Source of the DNA: Fundicoccus ignavus
GTDB lineage: Bacteria > Bacillota > Bacilli > Lactobacillales > Aerococcaceae
DNA length: 64,000 nt
Reading direction: 5' to 3'
Assembly (NCBI RefSeq): GCF_009659375.1
Contig: NZ_WJQT01000012.1
Span: 24,005 to 88,004, forward strand
Shown piece by piece: positions 54,184 to 63,033 of the stretch (positions are counted from its first letter, which is position 1; every line of letters begins with the position of its first letter). The notes beneath the pieces were generated by a model. The model was not told where the DNA came from and made no database searches. It saw nothing but the letters and a program-made list of their open reading frames with translations. A program made the position numbers and the translations under genes.

Positions 54184-55485
54184 TTAGTTTGTTGTTTCGA
54201 TTGGGTCAGAAAGTTTAGTTAATTTTAATTGAGTTGTAGTGGCTTCGTTGATTTGTAATAATTCAAATACATAACCTTCCACTTCAAGTGTGGTACCAAT
54301 GGTGTCTTCACTTGGAATAATTTCGGCTTTATAAGTAAAGTAACCACCGATTGTATCGACTTCGTGACTGTTAATAATTGTTTTAAAGCGTTCGTTGAAG
54401 TCGTTGATATTCATCAAACCGTTAATTAACCAAGTGTTCTTATCGATTTGTTGCAACATGTGATCATCTTCATCAACGGTATCGTATTCGTCGTAAATTT
54501 CACCTACGATTTCTTCGAAAATATCTTCAAGGGTTACAATCCCCACGGTTTGGCCGTATTCATCTGAAACGATTGCCATATGGTTATTAGCCTGTTGAAT
54601 TTGGCTAAATAAATCATCAAGTAATAGCGTTTCCGGCACGACAAAAGCATCCAGCGCCAAGTCTCTAATATCGACATCATGATAGTCACCAGCGATGACA
54701 CTTGCACGTAGATAATCCTTCACTAATAAGATACCTAAAATGTTCTCTTTATCTTCTTCGTAGATAGGAATACGTGAAAAACTTGAAGAGACGATGAGTT
54801 CATGTGTTTCTTCGCGGTCTTTATTAATATCAATCATCAAAGCCAGTTTACGTGGCACCATTACTTCGCGCACGTTACGACGGTTTAATTTCAAGACACC
54901 TTGCATCATCGAAACTTCATCTGTCTCTAAAGCGCCGTCTGCGCCACCTTTAATCACGATTTCGCGAATGTTTGAGAAGGTTAGTTTTTCATCTTCATCG
55001 GAAAAATCAATCGGTAATAGTTTTTGGAAGAAAGACAGAGCCTTTGTTAAAAACCAAACTGCTGGTTTAAAGACAGTGTAGATAAGGTTAATTGAAGAAG
55101 CTGCAAACTTGGTATATTTTTCTGGAATAGCTTGTCCGATTGACTTAGGTAACAATTCACCAAAGATTAACGTTAACACAGTGACAAATAGGGCGATGAC
55201 AATAGCGGCTCCTTTTTCACCAATATAAGGCGAGATGAATTGAGACAATCCACTCGTCGCAAAAGATGAATTCAGTGTGCCGATCAGTGTGATAGCGACT
55301 TGAACGACTGCCAGTACACGGTCCTGATTGCGATACAATTGCAAGGAAAGCTTGGCCTTCTTGCTACCAGCTTCGGCTTCTTTTTCTAGTTTGCTCGCAT
55401 TAGCCGTAATAAAGGCCATTTCGGAACCAGAGAAGAATCCGTTAAGCAAGGTAAAGATGATTAATAATATAATAGGTGTTAACAT
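54184..55485 (-). CDS. CNNM/CorC (hemolysin C) family transporter
   Basis: 433 residues. The N-terminal DUF21 membrane domain (about 1-190) has GFFSGSEMAFITAN and TLNSSFATSGLS, with ALFVTVLTLIFGELLPKSIG. Two CBS domains follow (about 205-330: VREVMVPRKLALMID, SRIPIYEEDKENILGILLVKD, VSDEYGQTVGIVTLEDIFEEIVGEI). The C-terminal CorC_HlyC domain is about 345-425. Despite the hemolysin name, this family is linked to Mg2+ (and other cation) export or homeostasis. The presence of an intact member while mgtE is dead is worth noting. It is monocistronic. Confidence 0.92.
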   Translation of the reverse strand: MLTPIILLIIFTLLNGFFSGSEMAFITANASKLEKEAEAGSKKAKLSLQLYRNQDRVLAVVQVAITLIGTLNSSFATSGLSQFISPYIGEKGAAIVIALFVTVLTLIFGELLPKSIGQAIPEKYTKFAASSINLIYTVFKPAVWFLTKALSFFQKLLPIDFSDEDEKLTFSNIREIVIKGGADGALETDEVSMMQGVLKLNRRNVREVMVPRKLALMIDINKDREETHELIVSSSFSRIPIYEEDKENILGILLVKDYLRASVIAGDYHDVDIRDLALDAFVVPETLLLDDLFSQIQQANNHMAIVSDEYGQTVGIVTLEDIFEEIVGEIYDEYDTVDEDDHMLQQIDKNTWLINGLMNINDFNERFKTIINSHEVDTIGGYFTYKAEIIPSEDTIGTTLEVEGYVFELLQINEATTTQLKLTKLSDPIETTN

Positions 55486-55604
55486 TTATGTCTCCTTCGA
55501 TTGATAAAATAAGTTGTAACCCTATTGTACAATCAAACGCCATCTAATGTCCAAAAGTATATCCAAATAAGCCAAAATTTTATCCAAAATACTATACAAA
55601 GAGC

Positions 55605-55626
55605 TTTAGTAAATTTATTTACTAAA
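55605..55626. promoter_or_regulatory. Palindromic operator upstream of gan-like operon
   Basis: TTTAGTAAA / TTTACTAAA arms separated by TTTA, perfect. It lies just upstream of the predicted promoter and is a candidate site for the LacI-family repressor encoded at 61591. Confidence 0.65.
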
Positions 55627-55637
55627 TTTCTAAGAAG

Positions 55638-55666
55638 TTGTGATTATTTTGAAGACCTTTTAAAAT
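55638..55666 (+). promoter_or_regulatory. Predicted promoter of gan-like operon
   Basis: TTGTGA, 17-bp spacer, TAAAAT, 49 bp before the ATG. Confidence 0.55.
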
Positions 55667-55685
55667 AGTTTGTTATGATTAAAAT

Positions 55686-55699
55686 AGAAAGCGATTACA
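55686..55699. promoter_or_regulatory. cre site of gan-like operon
   Basis: AGAAAGCGATTACA fits TGNAANCGNWNNCA except for the first base. It lies between the predicted promoter and the start codon, a classical roadblock position for CcpA. Confidence 0.7.
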
Positions 55700-55714
55700 G
55701 AAAGGAAGTTGGAA

Positions 55715-56953
55715 ATGAAAAAATTGAGTAGAGTACTATTAAGTTCGATGTTAGCCTTAGGAGGCTTATTGTCAAATGCTGCGGTCAGTCAAGTGAATGC
55801 GCAAGAAGAATACGATTTAGTTGTCTGGGAAGATGTCAACAAAGGCATTGGGATTGCGGCTGCTGTCGAAAAATTTGAAGCGGAACATGGTGTGAATATT
55901 CTAGTCGTTGAAAAAGCCTATGCTCAACAATTAGAAGATTTACGTCTGGATGGTCCAGCTGGTTCAGGTCCTGATGTCTTCACTATGCCAGCTGATCAAA
56001 TCGGGACAGCGGTGGTAGAAGGCTTAGTTAAAGAAGTCAATGCGGATGACGCAGTGAAAGCAAGTTTTACAGAGGCTTCAATTCAGTCCCAAACAATTGA
56101 TGGGAAGTTATATGGGCTGCCAAAATCTGTGGAAACGCAAATTCTATTCTACAACAAAGACTTAATTGCAGAGGAAGATCTTCCGGATTCATTAGAAGGC
56201 TGGTACGAACTATCTCAGAATAACACGAGTGACGCTTATGCCTTCTTGGCTTTGTTTGACCAACTTTACTACACCATGGGTGTCATTGGGGGATATGGCG
56301 GCTACATCTTCAATCAAGATGAAAATGGCAATTACTTACCTGAAGATGTTGGTTTAAACAATGCAGGTGCGGTTGAAGCGGTTGATTATGTATCGAAGTT
56401 CTATACTGAGAAATTATTCCCAGATGGCATCATTGGTGAACAAGGCATCAACGTTTTAGAAGCCTTGTTTGTTGAAGGGCGTGTACAAGCAGTTATTTCT
56501 GGACCTTGGAATCTAGAACCATTCTCTTCAGCCGGCTTAAACTATGGTGTTAAAGAGTTACCACTGTTACCTAATGGCGAACATATGCAATCAGTAGCAG
56601 GCGTTAAGAGTTACAACATTTCAAGTTATACGAAAAATCCAGAATTAGCTGAAGCGTTTTTACTTTTTATTACAAATGAAGAAAACTCATTAGTGCGTTA
56701 TGAAGAAACATTAGAAGTCCCAGCAGTGTTAGCTTTATCTGAACATCCAACTGTGGTAGAAAACGATGCGGCAGAAGCGATTGCTTTACAATCTGAACAT
56801 GCTAAATTAGTGCCAGGAATTGTTCAAATGAATGAAGTATGGAATTCAATGGATCCAGCTTTACAAATTGTGATGAACGGTCAAGCAACAGCTCAAGAAG
56901 CTTTGGATATTGCAGTTCAACAAATTATTTCAACAAATCAAGCGTTACAGTAA
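55715..56953 (+). CDS. ganS: Maltose/galactooligosaccharide-type binding protein
   Basis: 412 residues. The signal peptide is about 1-29 (LLSSMLALGGLLSNAAVSQVNA-QE), again without a lipobox cysteine. The mature part reads YDLVVWEDVNKGIGIAAAVEKFEAEHG, GPDVFTMPADQIGTAVVEGLV, YGLPKSVETQILFYNKDL and AVISGPWNLEPF, the MalE/GanS pattern. ATG 55715 follows AAAGGAA at 7 nt; the TTG at 55709 overlaps that site. It heads the operon binding protein, MalF-type and MalG-type permeases, GH42. The gan assignment follows the gene order of the Bacillus galactan operon and is inferred. Confidence 0.88.
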   Translation: MKKLSRVLLSSMLALGGLLSNAAVSQVNAQEEYDLVVWEDVNKGIGIAAAVEKFEAEHGVNILVVEKAYAQQLEDLRLDGPAGSGPDVFTMPADQIGTAVVEGLVKEVNADDAVKASFTEASIQSQTIDGKLYGLPKSVETQILFYNKDLIAEEDLPDSLEGWYELSQNNTSDAYAFLALFDQLYYTMGVIGGYGGYIFNQDENGNYLPEDVGLNNAGAVEAVDYVSKFYTEKLFPDGIIGEQGINVLEALFVEGRVQAVISGPWNLEPFSSAGLNYGVKELPLLPNGEHMQSVAGVKSYNISSYTKNPELAEAFLLFITNEENSLVRYEETLEVPAVLALSEHPTVVENDAAEAIALQSEHAKLVPGIVQMNEVWNSMDPALQIVMNGQATAQEALDIAVQQIISTNQALQ

Positions 56954-56982
56954 TGCTGAAAGATTGGAAGAGGTGGAAGTGA

Positions 56983-58245
56983 ATGAAAGACAAACAAGCA
57001 CCTATTAGTGCAATGCTTTCCTTAATACCAGGATTAGGGCAACTGTTTAATCGGCAGTATATTAAAGGCTTTGTAATATTTAGTTTATTTACAGCTTTTA
57101 TGTTAGTCTTCAGCGACTTTTTCCAAGCTGGCATTTGGGGGTTCGTTACTCTGGGAACAGAAGTTCCCAGAGACAACTCCATTTTTTTATTGTCAGAAGG
57201 TTTAGTTGCTTTAATTATTATAAGTGTTGGTTTAGTATTCTATAGTCTAAATATTCGTGATGCCTATGTAAATGGTCAACGGTTGAGTCAAGGCAAGCAA
57301 GTGAATTCAATTCGAGGAACTTATCATGCTATTTTGAATGAAGGGTATCCTTATTTATTAACAGGACCTGCATTTTTTGTTTTATTATTCTCGGTAGTGT
57401 TTCCTATTTTGTTTACGATTTCTTTAGCGTTTACTAACTACGATCTATATCATTCGGCGCCTGCTAACTTAGCAGATTGGGTTGGCTTCGAAACGTTTAA
57501 GAAAATATTCTCAGTGGATATTTGGCGTAATACATTCGTTAACGTTTTGGGTTGGACGGTTGTGTGGACATTAGTTGCTTCAACTTTACAAGTATCCGTA
57601 GGGATTCTTCTCGCTATTATTGTGAATCAAAAGAAATTGAAGGCGAAGAAGTTCATTCGGACCATCTTTATGTTGCCTTGGGCAGTGCCAGGCTTTGTGA
57701 CAATCCTGATTTTTGCTGGTCTATTTAACGATTCATTTGGTGCCATTAACAACCAAATTTTAGCGAGTGTCGGGATTGGTCCGATTTCATGGATGACAGA
57801 TCCCAACTGGACGAGAATTGCCTTGTTGTTAATTCAAACTTGGCTCGGTTTCCCGTATATTTTCTTAGTGACTACCGGAACGTTACAATCCATTCCAGAT
57901 GAATTATATGAAGCGTCTGTGATGGATGGGGCGAGTGCTTGGCAGAAATTTAAGCAAATCACGTTGCCGATTATATTGTATTCAATGACACCGATTATCA
58001 TCACGCAATATACGTTTAACTTCAATAATTTCAATATTATTTATCTGTTCAATGGCGGTGGACCAGCAGTCCTAGGTTCGAATGCGGGTGGAACGGATAT
58101 TCTAGTGTCTTGGATTTATAAACTAACGATGCAGAACAGTCAGTATGCATTAGCGGCGGCCTTAACGATTTTATTATCCGTCTTCGTTATCTTTATCGCC
58201 TTATGGCAATTCAGACGTTCAAATTCATTTAAGGAGGTGCAATAA
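56983..58245 (+). CDS. ganP: Sugar ABC importer permease, MalF/GanP type
   Basis: 420 residues. An N-terminal TM2-like hairpin (MLSLIPGLGQLFNRQYIKGFVIF) is followed by the MalF-type core; the EAA loop is EASVMDGASAWQKFKQITLPII. FNNFNIIYLFNGGGPAVLGSNAGGTDILVSWIY is typical of MalF-type proteins. Its stop codon overlaps the next start (TAATG). Confidence 0.92.
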   Translation: MKDKQAPISAMLSLIPGLGQLFNRQYIKGFVIFSLFTAFMLVFSDFFQAGIWGFVTLGTEVPRDNSIFLLSEGLVALIIISVGLVFYSLNIRDAYVNGQRLSQGKQVNSIRGTYHAILNEGYPYLLTGPAFFVLLFSVVFPILFTISLAFTNYDLYHSAPANLADWVGFETFKKIFSVDIWRNTFVNVLGWTVVWTLVASTLQVSVGILLAIIVNQKKLKAKKFIRTIFMLPWAVPGFVTILIFAGLFNDSFGAINNQILASVGIGPISWMTDPNWTRIALLLIQTWLGFPYIFLVTTGTLQSIPDELYEASVMDGASAWQKFKQITLPIILYSMTPIIITQYTFNFNNFNIIYLFNGGGPAVLGSNAGGTDILVSWIYKLTMQNSQYALAAALTILLSVFVIFIALWQFRRSNSFKEVQ

Positions 58246-59111
58246 TGACATCAACCAAACATCCCACTGGTAGAATAAGACGCATCAATACCTCGCTCTT
58301 ATTATCTTATCTGGTGATTTCAATTGTGATTGTGATTATTCTGTACCCAATTATGTGGACGATTGGTGCAAGTTTCAACCCAGGTAACAGCTTGATTAGT
58401 ACCAGTATGATTCCAAGCAAAGCGACACTTGAACACTATCAGGCTTTATTCCAGAACGAAGGATCATTACAGTATTTAAAGTGGTTTAAAAATTCTATTT
58501 TTGTATCGGTATCGACGATGATTTTATCAACTTTATCGGTAACATTTACCGCTTATGCCTTTTCAAGATTTCGTTTTACTGGACGTAAGAATGGGTTAAT
58601 GATGTTTATGTTACTGCAGATGATTCCACAATTTTCGGCATTAATTGCGATTTTTGTCTTGGGTCAAATGTTGGGCTTAATTAACAATCATCTGTTTCTC
58701 GTGTTTATTTATGTAGGGGGTCAGATTCCGATGAACACTTACTTAATGAAGGGCTACTTCGACACGATTCCTTTATCGTTGGATGAAAGTGCTAAAATTG
58801 ACGGCGCTAGCCCAACACGAATTTTACTTAACATTCTCATTCCATTAGCGAAGCCGATGTTATCGGTGGTGGCGATCAATGGCTTTACTGGGCCATTAGG
58901 TGATTTTGCTTTATCATCAGTTGTGTTAAGGAATGTTGAAAGTTATACATTGCCTTTAGGGCTATATCAATTAGTAACGAACCCGATGACGGCGAGTTAC
59001 ACAAAATTTGCGGCAGGTTCGATTTTGATTAGTGTGCCTGTTGTCATCATCTTCTTGCTATTCCAAGATAACTTTGTATCTGGATTAACAGCAGGAGGGA
59101 CGAAAGGATAG
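58245..59111 (+). CDS. ganQ: Sugar ABC importer permease, MalG/GanQ type
   Basis: 288 residues with six membrane segments. The EAA loop is ESAKIDGASPTRILLNILIPLAKPM, and FAAGSILISVPVVIIFLLFQDNFVSGLTAGGTKG is the usual MalG-like C-terminus. AAGGAGGTG precedes it inside the permease gene upstream. It lies 8 bp before the beta-galactosidase. The ATPase partner must be encoded elsewhere. Confidence 0.92.
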   Translation: MTSTKHPTGRIRRINTSLLLSYLVISIVIVIILYPIMWTIGASFNPGNSLISTSMIPSKATLEHYQALFQNEGSLQYLKWFKNSIFVSVSTMILSTLSVTFTAYAFSRFRFTGRKNGLMMFMLLQMIPQFSALIAIFVLGQMLGLINNHLFLVFIYVGGQIPMNTYLMKGYFDTIPLSLDESAKIDGASPTRILLNILIPLAKPMLSVVAINGFTGPLGDFALSSVVLRNVESYTLPLGLYQLVTNPMTASYTKFAAGSILISVPVVIIFLLFQDNFVSGLTAGGTKG

Positions 59112-59119
59112 AAAGACAA

Positions 59120-61141
59120 ATGAAATTATTACATGGTGGGGACTATTTCCCGGAACAATGGTTGACGCGACCGGAGACCATTGAAGAAGACTTTAAGTAT
59201 TTCAAGGAGGCAAAGATTAATACCGTTACCGTCGGCATGTTTGCCTGGTCCATATTAGAACCTGAGGAAAATCACTTTGATTTTACTTGGTTGGATCAAG
59301 TCTTTGACAAGGCTGAAGAAAATGGGATGAAGGTCATTTTAGGTACACCTTCTGGTGCCCGACCAAATTGGTTGGCGAGTAAATACCCTGATGTGCTAAG
59401 AGTCAATGAACGTTTAGAGAAAAATCGTTTTGGTGGACGTCATAATCATTGTTTCACTTCTGTGAATTACCGTGAATGTGTCCGCATTGTTAATGAGAAA
59501 TTAGCGGAACGATATGGACACCGCGAAAGTTTATTAATGTGGCACTTGTCAAATGAATATTCAGGTGAATGTCATTGTGACCAATGTCAGTCGGCTTTCC
59601 GTTTGTGGATGCAAAACAAGTACGGCACCCTTGAAGCAGTCAATCAGGCTTACTGGAATACATTCTGGAGTCATACTTATTCTGACTGGTCGCACATTCA
59701 TTCGCCAAACCAATTAGGTGAAATGGCAGTCCATGCCTTAAATCTAGATTGGCGACGTTTTGTAACGGATCAAACCATCGATTTTTATCTGCATGAGAGA
59801 GCAGCTATTAACAAGTATTCGACAGATATTCCAGTTACGACAAACTTTATGGCGGATACTGAACATCTAATCCCATTCCAAGCACTCGATTATTCTAAAT
59901 TCAGCAAAATAGTCGACATCGTCACGTGGGACTGTTACCCGGCTTGGCACAATGACTGGGAAACCGAAGCAGATCTGGCCTTGAAAGTCGGCTTTATTAA
60001 CGACTTATATAGAGGCCTAAAAGAGATGCCATTCCTAATTATGGAATCTTCACCAAGTTTTGTGAACTGGCATGATATTAACCGTCCTAAGCGACCAGGT
60101 ATGCATAAACTCGCTTCAACACAATTGTTGGCACACGGTTCAGATAGTGTATTATATTTCCAAATGAGGGCTTCTAAAGGGTCTTCTGAGAAATTTCACG
60201 GTTCTGTGATTGGACATGTTCCACCTGAACGCAACCGCGTGTATCAAGAAGTTGCGAGTTTGGGTGAAAGAATGTCCCAATTAGATGGTTTAGTCGGTAG
60301 TATGAAACAATCAGATATTGCGATTTATTATGATTGGGAAAATGATTGGGCGATCAAGGATATTCAAGGTTTCTCAAAAACAAACTTGAATTACCACCAT
60401 ACACTGCATGATCACTACCGTCCATTCTGGCGTCAGGATGTGAACGTCGATGTCATTACGAAAAATAATGACTTTGATGGTTACAAGCTGTTAGTGATGC
60501 CAATGATGTATCTACATTCTCGCGATTTGCTGGCTAAGGTTCAAACTTACGTTGAAGCAGGTGGAACAGTTGTTTATACTTACATGTCGGGTATGGCAAA
60601 TGAAACAGATCTCGTTTATGACGGCGGAACAATACCAGGCTTAGAGGATATGCTGGGAATTGTGATTAGCGAAACCGATGTCTATTATCCAAGCCAACGT
60701 AATCAAGTTAAGTTCCAAGATGCGAGCTATGAGGTACATGATTATGCGACTGTTTTTGAAACAACGTCAGCAGAGACACTTGCGATTTACGGTGCTGATT
60801 TCTATCAAGGACAAGCAGCCGTTTCTGTAAATCACTATGGCAAAGGCCAAGCGTATTTCATGGGAGCACGTACGGGTGATGATTTCTTAAGCAAGTTCTA
60901 TGGAGAGTTGTTAGATCAATTGACAATTGTAGGCAATAGCGTCGCTAAGTCTTCTGACAGTGTTTCAGTCCAAACACGTGAAGATTCAGAAGGAACGCGT
61001 TATTACTTCGTGATGAACTTCTCTGACCAAGTACAAACAGCTGAAGTACCTCAAGGTTTAATAGATGTGTCAACTGGTTTACCAGTTGAGGCGACGCTAA
61101 CTTTACAAGGTTTTGAAGCAATGGTATTAACGAGTAAATAA
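59120..61141 (+). CDS. ganA: GH42 beta-galactosidase
   Basis: 673 residues, cytoplasmic. The N-terminal TIM barrel begins LHGGDYFPEQWL and has TVGMFAWSILEPEENHFDF and LGTPSGARPNWLASKYP. The acid/base Glu is in MWHLSNEYSG and the nucleophile Glu in FLIMESSPSFVNW. The cysteine set CHCDQC plus an upstream Cys matches the zinc site of this family. The middle trimerisation domain (about 395-600) and C-terminal beta domain follow. It should cleave galactose from imported beta-galactosides or galactooligosaccharides. No GH53 galactanase lies nearby, so extracellular galactan breakdown is not shown. Confidence 0.94.
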   Translation: MKLLHGGDYFPEQWLTRPETIEEDFKYFKEAKINTVTVGMFAWSILEPEENHFDFTWLDQVFDKAEENGMKVILGTPSGARPNWLASKYPDVLRVNERLEKNRFGGRHNHCFTSVNYRECVRIVNEKLAERYGHRESLLMWHLSNEYSGECHCDQCQSAFRLWMQNKYGTLEAVNQAYWNTFWSHTYSDWSHIHSPNQLGEMAVHALNLDWRRFVTDQTIDFYLHERAAINKYSTDIPVTTNFMADTEHLIPFQALDYSKFSKIVDIVTWDCYPAWHNDWETEADLALKVGFINDLYRGLKEMPFLIMESSPSFVNWHDINRPKRPGMHKLASTQLLAHGSDSVLYFQMRASKGSSEKFHGSVIGHVPPERNRVYQEVASLGERMSQLDGLVGSMKQSDIAIYYDWENDWAIKDIQGFSKTNLNYHHTLHDHYRPFWRQDVNVDVITKNNDFDGYKLLVMPMMYLHSRDLLAKVQTYVEAGGTVVYTYMSGMANETDLVYDGGTIPGLEDMLGIVISETDVYYPSQRNQVKFQDASYEVHDYATVFETTSAETLAIYGADFYQGQAAVSVNHYGKGQAYFMGARTGDDFLSKFYGELLDQLTIVGNSVAKSSDSVSVQTREDSEGTRYYFVMNFSDQVQTAEVPQGLIDVSTGLPVEATLTLQGFEAMVLTSK

Positions 61142-61151
61142 GCATTTAAAT

Positions 61152-61209
61152 AACAAACGACCTCTTTCTAGTCCAAGTAATATTGGTCGGGAAGAGGTCG
61201 TTTGTTTTA
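61152..61209 (+). terminator. Terminator of gan-like operon
   Basis: ACAAACGACCTCTT / AAGAGGTCGTTTGT stem and TTTTAATT tail. Confidence 0.92.
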
Positions 61210-61216
61210 ATTGTAT

Positions 61217-61405
61217 TCGTACTTCGTTCAGCTTATTGATTTTCCAAGGAAATGGTCGCTTTCAAAGCTTCACGGTTGTGAGGGCTTTTAAAAGCGGAGT
61301 GTCGGTGGTTTGGCCGACCGACACGATTTAAAAGGTTGGCTGTTCTAATATAATCGTCGTGATCGGCAGAGAACGACACCGCCTTGTTTCCTTGCAAGAA
61401 AAAGT
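61217..61405 (+). repeat. Two-hairpin repeat, copy B, with 5' module
   Basis: 5' module TACTTCGTTCAGC ... TCCAAGG ... GGTCGCTTTCAAAGCTTC (61219-61270) is shared with copy C. Hairpin 1 is at 61299-61324 (GTGTCGGT / ACCGACAC), TATAAT at 61349-61354, hairpin 2 at 61356-61377 (GTCGT / ACGAC). Then ACCGCC and the palindrome-like TTTCCTTGCAAGAAA follow. It leads into the 42-bp array at 61431. Confidence 0.85.
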
Positions 61406-61430
61406 TGGTCGCGTGTGATTTTCGGTTAAT

Positions 61431-61501
61431 CTAGCCGAAAGTTTCTGAGAATCGGCTAGAAAGCGTGCTAATCTAGTCAAAGGTCTTAGAGGATCGGCTA
61501 G
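61431..61501. repeat. 42-bp inverted-arm array, locus 2 (short)
   Basis: CTAGCCGA, 13 nt, TCGGCTAG, 13 nt, CTAGTCAA, 13 nt, TCGGCTAG. The arms and spacing are identical in kind to the long array at 15149, but with only two units. Confidence 0.88.
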
Positions 61502-61590
61502 ATTAAGCTTAGTCCAATTATCACAGTGGCTGCCTTCCAACAGTGAATAAAATGGGAGAGCGTCTTTAGGCGTATTTTGTGAAAAAGCAT

Positions 61591-62589
61591 TTATTCATGA
61601 AAGCTATCACCTTCTGATAAACGGGAACCGATAAGTACGTTCTTGCTAACTCTGCGGTGGGTGGTTAATTGCTCATAAAGTAAGTTGATGGCGGTCCGGG
61701 CAATTTCCGGTATATCAATCGCGAAACTTGTTAAGGTGAGCGAGCAAGGTTGTGCGGTTGCTTTATTATTAATGCTGATGATTTCCATTTGCTCAGGAAT
61801 TTGGATGTGATGTTGATCGAAAACCTCCAGTACGCCTAAAGCAATTGTATCGGATGCGATAAGAATCGCTTGTGGTAAATCATCATTTATCAAGTTTGCC
61901 AGCATGGCATGAGCTAATTTAATTCCAGTTTCGATTGAGAATTTACCGCCAGTATGGATATATCGTTCTTGTAGTAAGTTATAAGAAGCTAGATAATGAC
62001 GGAAATAACTTTCGCGAATATCACGTGACTCAATGGATAAATCAGGCGAGAAATAAGAGCCGCCGATGAAACCTATTTTTCGGTAGCCTTTATCGAGAAA
62101 TAAGCGGATAGCTTTCTTCGTGATATATTCTAAATCTGGATTAACGGTATCGAATTTATTCTGGAAGTGCTGAGCCTCAACGAACACACCATGTTCGAAA
62201 TGAGTTTCGAGCAACTGTAAATCTTTCATACTAAAAGAACCAACAGCGATAAATGCATCATAAGTGCTGAGTATTTCACCATCGAGGCGTCCTTTTCGCA
62301 TAATGGTGAGTGAGAAGTGGCGATTTTTCGCAAAATAATTCAATTGTTGGTGCATTTCTTGGAAGTATTCGTCTTGTTGTTCGTCATTTTCTGAAATCCA
62401 ATAGAGAAAAAGTATTTTGTCAAAAGCGAATTGGATCTTTTCTAAGGGGTAACCCAATTTTAGTGCTGTATCAAAAATTATTTGCTTAGACTGCGGTCGA
62501 ATTGATAGGGTGGCATCATTTTTAAAGAGTCGGGAAATAGTGGCAGGCGAGAAGCCAGATGCTTTAGCAATATCGTTTAACGTTACCAT
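61591..62589 (-). CDS. LacI-family repressor, GanR-like
   Basis: 332 residues. The N-terminal LacI helix-turn-helix reads VTLNDIAKASGFSPATISRLFKNDATLSI with the hinge region after it. The periplasmic-binding-like ligand domain (about 60-332) includes IGFIGGSYFSPDL and QAILIASDTIALGVLEVFDQHHI. It is convergent with the gan-like operon, and its likely operator is the TTTAGTAAA palindrome at 55605. Assignment to galactoside control is from context. GGATAGGTGAC precedes the ATG. Confidence 0.88.
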   Translation of the reverse strand: MVTLNDIAKASGFSPATISRLFKNDATLSIRPQSKQIIFDTALKLGYPLEKIQFAFDKILFLYWISENDEQQDEYFQEMHQQLNYFAKNRHFSLTIMRKGRLDGEILSTYDAFIAVGSFSMKDLQLLETHFEHGVFVEAQHFQNKFDTVNPDLEYITKKAIRLFLDKGYRKIGFIGGSYFSPDLSIESRDIRESYFRHYLASYNLLQERYIHTGGKFSIETGIKLAHAMLANLINDDLPQAILIASDTIALGVLEVFDQHHIQIPEQMEIISINNKATAQPCSLTLTSFAIDIPEIARTAINLLYEQLTTHRRVSKNVLIGSRLSEGDSFHE

Positions 62590-62847
62590 TTTGTCACCTA
62601 TCCTTAACTAATTAAATGTTAAAATTTTCATATTACAGTATATCACAGTGTAGCGTCTTCAATGAATTTTTTTACAAGGGTTTAATGTAATATCTGTAAA
62701 AGAGATGAAACTGATGAATAGAGTTAATTTTTGTAGAATCAAAAAATTTAACAAATTCTCATACTTTATTGATGCGTAGTTTGATATAATTAAGCGCTAC
62801 TTATTCCGCCGTGACTATGTAGAGATAATTTGAAGGTGGTGGAAAGA

Positions 62848-62982
62848 ATGGATGCGAAAGCCAAAGCGAAGATGTTGGAAATAATCAAGAATAAACAATC
62901 AGGTGGGCGCTCAGAACACAAGACAGAGCCGAAAAATGATGCGAAATATATGCGAAAAGGACCAAAGATTTTTAATAAATAA
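62848..62982 (+). CDS. Small basic protein, 44 residues
   Basis: Begins MDAKAKAKMLEIIKNKQSGG and ends KYMRKGPKIFNK, about 30% Lys/Arg, no Cys, no membrane segment. The ATG has AAGGTGGTGGAAAG upstream, and a terminator follows 23 bp after the stop, so it is a complete transcription unit. It is too short for most gene callers. It resembles short conserved hypothetical proteins of Lactobacillales; function unknown. Confidence 0.75.
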   Translation: MDAKAKAKMLEIIKNKQSGGRSEHKTEPKNDAKYMRKGPKIFNK

Positions 62983-63005
62983 TCAGCCACAATACGTACC
63001 TCGAG

Positions 63006-63032
63006 ACACTTTCAGTTGGAAGTGTTTTTTTT
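63006..63032 (+). terminator. Terminator of small basic protein gene
   Basis: ACACTT / AAGTGT stem, 8-nt loop, T8 tail. Confidence 0.85.
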
Positions 63033-63033
63033 A

